12,057 bases of DNA, taken from NCBI GenBank assembly GCA_031376885.1, contig JANMEL010000173.1, positions 1-12,057 of the forward strand. The letters are read 5' to 3'. The notes beneath the pieces are model-generated. The model had not been told where the DNA came from. It was given only the letters and a program-made list of their open reading frames with translations, and ran no database searches. The stretch comes from Chamaesiphon sp031376885. GTDB taxonomy: Bacteria > Cyanobacteriota > Cyanobacteriia > Cyanobacteriales > Chamaesiphonaceae. Made by a program: the position numbers and the translations under genes. Numbering within the stretch: position 1 is the stretch's first letter; each line of letters starts with the position of its first letter. This document shows positions 1 to 4,724 of this stretch, piece after piece.

Positions 1-504
1 GCGGAATTTTGGGCGATCGCGGATACTGCCGATCGCACTTATGAATTAATTGATGGAATTGCTGTTGTTAAAATGTCACCCAAATATTTTCATGCTAAGT
101 CCACCCTATATCTAGTCAGAATTCTAGACAAGTGGAGTGAAGGGCGGGGGCGATTGGGAATCAAATGGTCGATCGATCTTACGGATGACTTTACACCTGT
201 TCCAGACTTATTGTATATTTCATTCGATCGATTGCCCATAACTTGGGATGAAAATTCTGCTTGTCCGATCGCTCCAGAATTAGCAATTGAAATTATCTCA
301 CCTGGACAAACATTCGGTCAAATGACCCAAAAAGCTAGCCGTTATCTCGCTAGTGGTGTGCTGCGAGTATGGGTAGTCGATCCAGCCGCCAAAAGTTTGA
401 CGGCATTTTATCCTGACACTGCACCAATTACTTACACAGAAGAACAGCTAATTACCGATCCTTTATTTCCCGACTTATCGATCGTTACTAATCAGTTGTT
501 TTAA
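1..504 (+). CDS. Uma2 family (DUF820) PD-(D/E)XK nuclease-like protein, 5'-truncated by window edge
   Basis: The frame is open from base 1 and ends with TAA at 502-504, so the ATG at 73 is probably internal and the true start lies to the left. The 167 visible residues match the Uma2 pattern: an N-terminal W-A-I-A...TYELIDG segment followed by KMSPKYFH, a 'PVPDLLYI' strand carrying the conserved Asp, 'APELAIEIISPG' carrying the conserved Glu, then a Lys in 'MTQKASRYLASGV' and the closing 'VWVVDP'. These are the residues expected of the family's restriction-endonuclease-like fold. Family proteins are usually about 185-200 residues, so only some 20-30 are missing. Uma2 genes are present in many copies in cyanobacterial genomes and their biological role is not settled. 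The family call is confident; cleavage activity is inferred only. Confidence 0.9.
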   Translation, partial: AEFWAIADTADRTYELIDGIAVVKMSPKYFHAKSTLYLVRILDKWSEGRGRLGIKWSIDLTDDFTPVPDLLYISFDRLPITWDENSACPIAPELAIEIISPGQTFGQMTQKASRYLASGVLRVWVVDPAAKSLTAFYPDTAPITYTEEQLITDPLFPDLSIVTNQLF

Positions 505-638
505 GCATCAGTACCCACAGCGATGGTTAAAATGTTGACTCAATCTATTGACTCAGCAGAGGCTACTGTTGATGCTGGTGAAGCAAGCGTTAATGTATTT
601 TAACCGAGCGTAGGTTTGATTTGTTGTGAGAGTGTTAG

Positions 639-657
639 AATTGAATTTAATTCAATT
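639..657. promoter_or_regulatory. Perfect 9-1-9 palindrome before the antitoxin-like gene (candidate operator)
   Basis: AATTGAATT-T-AATTCAATT is a perfect inverted repeat ending 15 bp before the ATG at 673. It is flanked by a looser pair, GTGAG at 626-630 and CTCAC at 660-664. Antitoxins commonly autoregulate by binding palindromes at this position, so an operator is a reasonable inference. The sequence is AT-rich, and no binding motif specific to a known family is recognised. Confidence 0.35.
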
Positions 658-672
658 TTCTCACGCTGCATT

Positions 673-948
673 ATGAGCACGACCCCGCAAAGCGAACGCT
701 CCGCCATCGACACGATCGTTCGGGAACTAGAGCAAATTCCCGAACCCATGCAACTGAGCGTTTTAGACTTTATTCGCTCCCTTCGTAGTATTAATGTAGC
801 CAAAACCCAATCTGAACCAAGAGTAGAACTAGAGCATCATTTAGGGAAACGCCGCACGACATCACCCCGAATAGCTGGTAGAGGCAAAACGTTGGGAGAT
901 ATTGTGAGTCCAGTCGTTGATGAACAGGACTGGGAATGTCTGAAATAA
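673..948 (+). CDS. Small antitoxin-like protein (DUF2281/VapB-like), partner of a decayed VapC
   Basis: The 91-residue protein starts at ATG 673. An in-frame TTG at 616 would add 19 residues, but these run through the palindrome at 639-657 and do not look protein-like, so the ATG is preferred. The N-terminal half, 'IDTIVRELEQIPEPMQLSVLDFIRSL', resembles the short helical segment of cyanobacterial DUF2281-type antitoxins ('LPE..Q.EVLDFv.fL'). The C-terminal tail 'GRGKTLGDIVSPVVDEQDWECLK' resembles the toxin-binding tails of VapB-like proteins, which are acidic with a conserved Trp. The stop overlaps by 13 bases the start of a truncated PIN-toxin-like frame at 936, the arrangement expected of a toxin-antitoxin pair. 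No intact toxin follows, so it is probably an orphan antitoxin. The family assignment is by resemblance, not by search. Confidence 0.65.
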   Translation: MSTTPQSERSAIDTIVRELEQIPEPMQLSVLDFIRSLRSINVAKTQSEPRVELEHHLGKRRTTSPRIAGRGKTLGDIVSPVVDEQDWECLK

Positions 949-989
949 TTGTACTATATACTCATATCATCTTCAAGATAATCAAATAG
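936..989 (+). pseudogene. Truncated VapC-like (PIN domain) toxin remnant
   Basis: ATG at 936 overlaps the end of the antitoxin-like gene and opens a 17-codon frame, MSEIIVLYTHIIFKIIK, closed by TAG at 987. The first eleven residues match the typical PIN-toxin start 'xxxIIVLDTHI', in which the Asp is the first metal-binding catalytic residue. Here that position is Tyr (TAT rather than GAT, one base). The protein then stops, whereas VapC proteins are around 120-140 residues, and no further PIN motif is seen before the hairpin at 1046. I infer a dead toxin. The alternative is chance similarity in a short frame. Confidence 0.45.
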
Positions 990-1045
990 AGTTTGGCGCA
1001 GCACTCGAGTATCCATAAATCTTGAAATACCTGGAACGCTAAGAC

Positions 1046-1078
1046 ATATCCCCGACTTCTTCAAGAAGTCGGGGATAT
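1046..1078. repeat. Perfect palindromic hairpin (16-bp arms), possible terminator of glutathione reductase
   Basis: Arms of ATATCCCCGACTTCTT and its exact reverse complement surround a single central C. The realistic RNA hairpin has a short TTC-type loop. It lies 55 bases beyond the stop of the minus-strand glutathione reductase gene and after the decayed toxin locus, so it could end transcription from either side, although no T-run follows in either direction. Closely similar 'CCCCGACTTCTT' hairpins are recalled as dispersed intergenic repeats in cyanobacteria, so it may be a mobile or small repetitive element rather than a dedicated terminator. Confidence 0.7.
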
Positions 1079-1132
1079 AGCTAGTTCTAAAAAGTCCAGT
1101 TTTTAAGCATTCTTAGGATACTAAGATACGAT

Positions 1133-2482
1133 TTATCGCATCGTCACAAATTCTTCTGCTGAACTTGGATGAATGCCGACGGTGGCATCAAAATCGGCTT
1201 TGGTTGCACCCATTTTAACGGCGATCGCGACACCTTGGATGATTTCTGCTGCATGATCTCCGACCATATGTGCGCCGACAACTCGATCGGTATCGGTACA
1301 TACGACCAGTTTCATCAGGGTTTTTTCCTGTTTATTTGGCAATACATAATACATCGGTCGAAAACTACTCCGATAGATTTTAATTGCGTCGCCGTGCATT
1401 TCCCGCGCTTCTTCTTCGGTTAAGCCGACGGTTGCAGCTTCGGGGGTGGTAAAGATCGCTGTTGGAATGTCCGCATAGTTCATCTGACGCGGTTTATTCC
1501 CATACATTGTATCGGCAAAAGCGCGACCTTCACCGATCGCCACTGGTGTCAGTTGAATCTTGTCAGTACAGTCGCCGACGGCGTAAATATTCTCTACATT
1601 CGTCTGACTATTGGCATCGATTAGGATTGCCCCATTATGGGTTTTGACATCGACATTTTCTAGTCCCAAATCATAGGTATTTGGTTTTCGTCCCAATGCT
1701 GCTAAACTTACCGCATCGGCAAGAATAGTTGATTCGCCATCTTTGGTAGTGACGGTGACAGCAACACCTGTATCGGTTTTGGCGATCGACAAATCCTGAG
1801 CATGATTGATAATTTTCACACCATGATGGATCATCCCTGCTTGAACAGCTTCTCGCAAATCGCGATCGAAATTGCGTAAAATCAGATCTGGGCGAATAAT
1901 TTGGGTAACTTCTGTCCCCAACCCATTCATAATCGCCGCAAATTCACACCCAATATAACCAGCACCCAAAATTACCATCTTCTTGGGTTGGGTCGGCAGA
2001 TTAAATATATCATCCGAGACGATCGCATGTTCGATCCCTGGAATATCTGGACGTACGGGGACACCACCCACTGCAATCAAAATTCGCTCGGCAGTAATAG
2101 TTCGATCGCCCACCTGTAGCGTATGATGGTCGATAAACTGAGCGCGTTCGTGAATCATTTCGACCTTGGACTTGTCCAACATCCCCTGATAAATCCCATT
2201 GAGCCGCAGCACCTCGTTATTCACCGCCGCCATCATTTTCGGCCAGTCTAGCTGGCTTTTGACCGCACTCCAGCCATATCCTTCTGCATCGGTAAACAAC
2301 TCAGGAAAGTGAGAAGCATACACCATCAGTTTCTTGGGAATACAGCCACGATTGACGCAAGTACCACCCAATCTGTCATATTCCGCAACACCAACTTTTG
2401 CACCATATTCTGCGGCGCGTCTAGCTGTTGCAATTCCACCGGAACCGCCACCAATTACAAATAGGTCAAAATCGTAGCTCAT
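1133..2482 (-). CDS. gor: Glutathione-disulfide reductase (NADPH)
   Basis: The 449-residue cytosolic flavoenzyme reduces oxidised glutathione with NADPH. Length and motifs match the family. The N-terminal FAD-binding loop is GGGSGG (residues 11-16). The redox disulfide lies in GGTCVNRGCIPKK, with Cys42 and Cys47. The NADPH-binding loop is GAGYIG (173-178), followed by IRPDLILR, whose Arg197 and Arg203 align with the two arginines that select NADPH in the E. coli enzyme. The second FAD motif is 'IYAVGDCTD'. At the C-terminus VGIHPSSAEEF supplies the catalytic His438-Glu443 pair. The start codon is preceded two bases away by C-rich heptad repeats and has no visible Shine-Dalgarno. It lies 167 bases downstream of the type II peroxiredoxin on the same strand, and the pair fits a glutathione-dependent peroxide-reducing pathway. 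Cotranscription is possible but not shown. Confidence 0.95.
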   Translation of the reverse strand: MSYDFDLFVIGGGSGGIATARRAAEYGAKVGVAEYDRLGGTCVNRGCIPKKLMVYASHFPELFTDAEGYGWSAVKSQLDWPKMMAAVNNEVLRLNGIYQGMLDKSKVEMIHERAQFIDHHTLQVGDRTITAERILIAVGGVPVRPDIPGIEHAIVSDDIFNLPTQPKKMVILGAGYIGCEFAAIMNGLGTEVTQIIRPDLILRNFDRDLREAVQAGMIHHGVKIINHAQDLSIAKTDTGVAVTVTTKDGESTILADAVSLAALGRKPNTYDLGLENVDVKTHNGAILIDANSQTNVENIYAVGDCTDKIQLTPVAIGEGRAFADTMYGNKPRQMNYADIPTAIFTTPEAATVGLTEEEAREMHGDAIKIYRSSFRPMYYVLPNKQEKTLMKLVVCTDTDRVVGAHMVGDHAAEIIQGVAIAVKMGATKADFDATVGIHPSSAEEFVTMR

Positions 2483-2483
2483 A

Positions 2484-2532
2484 GTGAGGGGTCAGGGGTG
2501 AGGGGTCAGGGGGCAGGGATGAGGGGTTAGGA
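2484..2532 (-). repeat. Heptad tandem repeat (STRR type) abutting the gor start
   Basis: Seven consecutive 7-bp units (plus-strand forms GTGAGGG, GTCAGGG, GTGAGGG, GTCAGGG, GGCAGGG, ATGAGGG, GTTAGGA) end at 2484, two bases from the gor initiation codon. Read on the gor strand the unit is mostly CCCTNNC. Short tandemly repeated heptamers of this kind are characteristic of cyanobacterial intergenic DNA. The array occupies the position where a ribosome binding site would be. Confidence 0.85.
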
Positions 2533-2649
2533 ATGACAGTCGATAGCTTTGACATAGGGGTGCGAAGGTAATAACACACTAGCCTCGTTGAGAGGAAATC
2601 TATTTAGGATTGCTATCAACTGCCAATTATTAATTATTAATTACTTGAA

Positions 2650-3183
2650 CTATTTACTACCTTTGAGATAAGCTAGCATGGTGTCAGCATCGGAAACTTC
2701 AAAAGGATCCGTAGGGCAATTGTCGCTGAAACCTGGTTCTGCGAATACTTTATCGATTTTGCCATCGGTGACAACCATCGAGTACCGCCAAGAGCGCAAG
2801 CCAAATCCTAGATTGGATTTTTCGACTAACATCCCCATTTTACGGCTAAATTCACCGTTACCGTCGGGCAACAATTTGACGTTCTTCGCGCCTTGCTTGA
2901 GTCCCCACTGATACATTACGAACGCATCATTGACAGACAAGCAATAAACTTCATCAACGCCTACGGCTTTGAGATCGGCGTATAGTGCTTCGTAGCGGGG
3001 AAGGTGAGTGGTTGAGCAAGTAGGCGTAAAGGCTCCAGGTAAGGAGAATACTACAATCTTTTTACCAGCAAAGATTTCTTTGGTCGTTACGTCTTGCCAT
3101 TTGAAGGGGTTTTCACCGCCAATGGATTCATCGCGGACGCGGGTTTTGAACGTAACTTCTGGGACTTGTTCGATCGCAGCCAT
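2650..3183 (-). CDS. Type II (Prx5-like) peroxiredoxin
   Basis: This 177-residue thiol peroxidase reduces hydrogen peroxide and organic peroxides in the cytosol. The active-site motif is LPGAFTPTCS, with the peroxidatic Cys56, and the conserved downstream arginine region is LGFGLRSWRYSMVV (Arg130/Arg133). Two more cysteines are visible, Cys81 in VYCLSVND and Cys156 near the end; whether either resolves the active site is not evident. Relatives in plants and cyanobacteria are generally reduced by glutathione/glutaredoxin, which fits the glutathione reductase gene downstream. The start is supported by an AGGAG ribosome binding site (plus-strand 3190-3194) six bases before the ATG. It is divergent from a PerR-type regulator. 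From memory, Synechocystis sll1621/slr1738 have the same divergent arrangement, with the peroxiredoxin under PerR control. Confidence 0.93.
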   Translation of the reverse strand: MAAIEQVPEVTFKTRVRDESIGGENPFKWQDVTTKEIFAGKKIVVFSLPGAFTPTCSTTHLPRYEALYADLKAVGVDEVYCLSVNDAFVMYQWGLKQGAKNVKLLPDGNGEFSRKMGMLVEKSNLGFGLRSWRYSMVVTDGKIDKVFAEPGFSDNCPTDPFEVSDADTMLAYLKGSK

Positions 3184-3240
3184 GATTTGCTCCTACTATT
3201 TAGTAATATCCACGGGGGGACGATTAGATTTACATATCTC

Positions 3241-3269
3241 AGAATAATTCTAATCTACGAATAAGTCAA
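3241..3269 (-). promoter_or_regulatory. Sigma70-like promoter for the type II peroxiredoxin
   Basis: On the minus strand TTGACT (plus 3264-3269) is followed after exactly 17 bases by TATTCT (plus 3241-3246). The -10 lies 57 bp before the peroxiredoxin ATG and agrees with consensus at four of six positions, the -35 at five of six. The -10 sits inside a small perfect palindrome, AGAAT-A-ATTCT (3241-3251), and within a wider inverted pair GATTAGA (3222-3228)/TCTAATC (3249-3255), so a repressor could bind here. Assignment is by pattern only. Confidence 0.5.
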
Positions 3270-3300
3270 TAGTTATAATTACTCTCAATTAAGAATAATT

Positions 3301-3317
3301 AATATTAAGTTAATATT
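3301..3317. promoter_or_regulatory. Perfect 8-1-8 palindrome in the peroxiredoxin/perR intergenic region
   Basis: AATATTAA-G-TTAATATT is a perfect inverted repeat roughly midway between the two divergent genes. It is AT-rich like Fur-family boxes and lies about 32 bp upstream of the peroxiredoxin -35 element. It may be a second binding site for the PerR-like regulator. AT-rich palindromes can arise by chance in such spacers, so confidence is modest. Confidence 0.35.
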
Positions 3318-3337
3318 CTGGAAAATCAGCTAGTCTA

Positions 3338-3352
3338 ATTGTAGGCTACAAT
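3338..3352. promoter_or_regulatory. Candidate PerR box (7-1-7 palindrome) before the perR-like gene
   Basis: ATTGTAG-G-CTACAAT is a perfect 15-bp inverted repeat with the 7-1-7 geometry known for PerR and Fur-family operators (B. subtilis PerR box TTATAAT-N-ATTATAA). It ends 29 bp before the perR-like ATG and overlaps possible -10 hexamers, TCTAAT at 3334-3339 and TACAAT at 3347-3352, so binding would be expected to block transcription of the regulator's own gene. The operator role is inferred from geometry, position and gene identity. Confidence 0.5.
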
Positions 3353-3381
3353 CGTTAATCCTAGTCTTTAAGACCGCAGCA

Positions 3382-3861
3382 ATGCTTCAGCCATCCCCAG
3401 CCGAGATTATCAAAACACTGAAAACTCATGGATTGCGAGTGACACCCCAGCGGTTCGCAGTATATGCCAATCTACTCTCTCGTACAGATCATCCCACGGT
3501 AGAACAGATTTTGGTGGATTTGAATCAGCACTTACCTGTTTCCTCCCAGGCAACTATCTATAGTTCGCTTCATGCTCTGGGAAAGGCGGGATTGATTCGA
3601 GAGGTATTGCTCGAAGCTGGGGTGTCACGGTATGATGCCAAGACTGATGCTCATCATCATTTTCATTGTCAGCAATGTGGATCGATCGAGGATATTGGTT
3701 GGGATACGCTACCTGTAGTAGAGTTCGATCGGCTCAGAGTCGGTCTTCAAGCTGATACCTATGAAATTACTGTGCGCGGTTGTTGCGATCGATGCCAACA
3801 GTCGTTAATGCGCGGATGGGTAGGTGTTGAAAATGAGGGGGCGAAAAAAATGGCTGAATGA
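3382..3861 (+). CDS. perR: PerR-type peroxide-sensing regulator (Fur family)
   Basis: The 159-residue Fur-family repressor has an N-terminal winged helix (HGLRVTPQRFAVY, recognition helix SQATIYSSLHALGKAGLI) and a C-terminal metal and dimerisation domain. The candidate sensing ligands fall at His37, Asp85, His91, His93 and Asp104, the same numbers as the regulatory metal site of B. subtilis PerR, with Asp at 104 as in PerR. Structural zinc ligands are Cys96-x-x-Cys99 and Cys135-x-x-Cys138, with an extra Cys134 beside the latter. In PerR, metal-catalysed oxidation of His37 or His91 releases the repressor from DNA. Divergence from a peroxiredoxin gene and nearby palindromes support peroxide control of both. 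It is called PerR rather than Fur or Zur on these residues and context. No clear Shine-Dalgarno precedes the ATG. Confidence 0.85.
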   Translation: MLQPSPAEIIKTLKTHGLRVTPQRFAVYANLLSRTDHPTVEQILVDLNQHLPVSSQATIYSSLHALGKAGLIREVLLEAGVSRYDAKTDAHHHFHCQQCGSIEDIGWDTLPVVEFDRLRVGLQADTYEITVRGCCDRCQQSLMRGWVGVENEGAKKMAE

Positions 3862-3898
3862 TTTAGCTAGTATGGATTTGGAGCATTTAAGCCGAAAA

Positions 3899-4056
3899 TT
3901 CATCCGCGCAAACGCTGAAAGCCCTGATATTCCAAGGTTTGAGTCCATATCGTCTGGGTTGCTTTTTTGCCAATAGTCCATTTCAGTGTTATTATTAGTT
4001 CATCCGCGCACTCTTACCTTGAAAACCAAATATATCAACGCTTTCAGGTTACCGCC
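3899..4056 (+). promoter_or_regulatory. Probable CRISPR leader
   Basis: This AT-rich non-coding stretch lies directly upstream of the first repeat, on the side expected from the repeat orientation (repeats end in ATTGAAAC, and the decayed repeat is at the far end). It contains a 12-base direct repeat, TTCATCCGCGCA, at 3899-3910 and 3999-4010, exactly 100 bp apart. It also holds an imperfect inverted repeat: CTGAAAGC (3915-3922), TGATAT (3925-3930) and CAAGGT (3933-3938) pair with GCTTTCAG (4040-4047), ATATCA (4032-4037) and ACCTTG (4016-4021). The CTTTCAGG at 4041-4048 also echoes the centre of the CRISPR repeat. Leader identity is inferred from position and polarity. Confidence 0.55.
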
Positions 4057-4306
4057 ATCGAAATCGACCCCAAACCCTTTCAGGGATTGAAACGGAGGAT
4101 ATCGCCCACTAAAAGGCAAATCTAAGGAATCGAAATCGACCCCAAACCCTTTCAGGGATTGAAACTCATCGGTCAAACCCATGATAATGGAAAACAAAGA
4201 TCGAAATCGACCCCAAACCCTTTCAGGGATTGAAACTCGAAGTTTATTCTTAATCAAGCATATAAAGGAATCGAAATCGACCCCAAGCCCTAATTTCTGA
4301 AGATAG
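4057..4306 (+). CRISPR. Orphan mini CRISPR array: 3 intact 37-nt repeats, 1 degenerate terminal repeat, 3 spacers
   Basis: Three identical 37-base repeats lie at 4057-4093, 4129-4165 and 4200-4236. Each begins ATCGAAATCG and ends GGGATTGAAAC, with an internal CCCTTTCAGGG dyad that can form a small hairpin. A fourth, at 4270-4306, matches for about the first 22 bases with one change and then diverges, the usual sign of the leader-distal end. Spacers are 4094-4128 (35 nt), 4166-4199 (34 nt) and 4237-4269 (33 nt), all different. The ATTGAAAC ending gives the 8-base crRNA tag typical of type I and III systems, which sets plus-strand transcription. No cas gene is in the window, so crRNA processing would depend on enzymes encoded elsewhere. 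Spacer targets cannot be judged from sequence alone. Confidence 0.95.
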
Positions 4307-4720
4307 ATCGATGTAAATATCTTAATTAAAGCCCGTATTTTTACCACCGTATTCTTACGGATGGTCAATTTTAATTTCGATGTTATGATGAGGTTACTAC
4401 ACGCAAATAGCCACTCGACTGAGTTGTGAGGAGCTGTAGATAATTACACGAAAAATGGTTTGGTTGGATACTTTTGAAAACACCTAGACACCTTATAGAT
4501 CGAGGCGTTAGGGAAGTTCAGCAATTAACCATTCAAGTATAAATCAATAGTCCGATCGTTTTGAAACGACGCGCAAGCATCGAATAGATCGAGGCTGATT
4601 GAAATCAAGCATCTAAGATTCAGACATTATTAATAAAATAAGTACTTGTACCGACTAATTGGACGGTGCATTTATGCTGGCTTCTAAACCCCCCCGACTA
4701 CCCTCAACCAAATTAAGATC
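4307..4720. other. Intergenic region between the CRISPR array and the giant gene; no gene recognised
   Basis: No convincing protein or RNA gene is seen in these 414 bases. A 12-base direct repeat, ATAGATCGAGGC, occurs at 4495-4506 and 4584-4595. TATAAA-type hexamers (for example in GTATAAATC near 4540) and the AT-rich stretch near 4628-4645 could be -10 elements for the downstream gene, but no good -35 pairs with them. The last 50 bases contain a short ATG frame and a seven-C run, described separately. Confidence 0.6.
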
Positions 4721-4724
4721 GTGA
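4674..4724 (+). CDS. 16-codon upstream ORF, either a leader peptide or the displaced start of the giant gene
   Basis: ATG at 4674 opens 16 codons (MLASKPPRLPSTKLRS) and stops at TGA 4722-4724, which overlaps the GTG start of the giant gene as GTGA. GGAC at 4661-4664 is a weak upstream ribosome-site candidate, while the GTG has none. Seven consecutive Cs at 4689-4695 lie inside the ORF; one added C would fuse this ATG in frame to the giant protein as MLASKPPPTTLNQIKI followed by its VIPNLQPAKG. It may be a real N-terminus disturbed by a homopolymer change, a translationally coupled leader, or noise. Confidence 0.3.
   Translation: MLASKPPRLPSTKLRS

Noticed and set aside
523..603. 26-codon frame MVKMLTQSIDSAEATV... 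after the Uma2 gene
   Set aside because: It is short, has no ribosome site and is not recognised; it is simply an open stretch in the Uma2 frame after the normal C-terminus.
616..672. Upstream TTG start for the antitoxin-like gene
   Set aside because: The added 19 residues pass through the palindrome and are not protein-like; ATG 673 gives the family-like N-terminus.
954..1016. 20-codon minus-strand frame MDTRVLRQTLFDYLEDDMSI
   Set aside because: It looks protein-like in composition but is too short to classify and lacks a ribosome site or partner; mentioned only as an alternative origin for the DNA at the toxin remnant.
3955..3972. T6 run at GGGTTGCTTTTTTGCC as a terminator for perR
   Set aside because: No adequate stem precedes the T-run, so it does not qualify as an intrinsic terminator.
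4000..4368. Open frame of 122 codons on the minus strand with a repeated FQSLKGFGVDFD motif
   Set aside because: It is the translation of the CRISPR repeats and spacers; the repeated peptide is the repeat read backwards, a common false gene.
4560..4615. Repeat-like words GATTGAAA and AATCAAGCAT, the latter shared with the third spacer
   Set aside because: Matches of 8-10 bases are expected by chance in AT-rich DNA; no periodicity supports a decayed extension of the CRISPR array.
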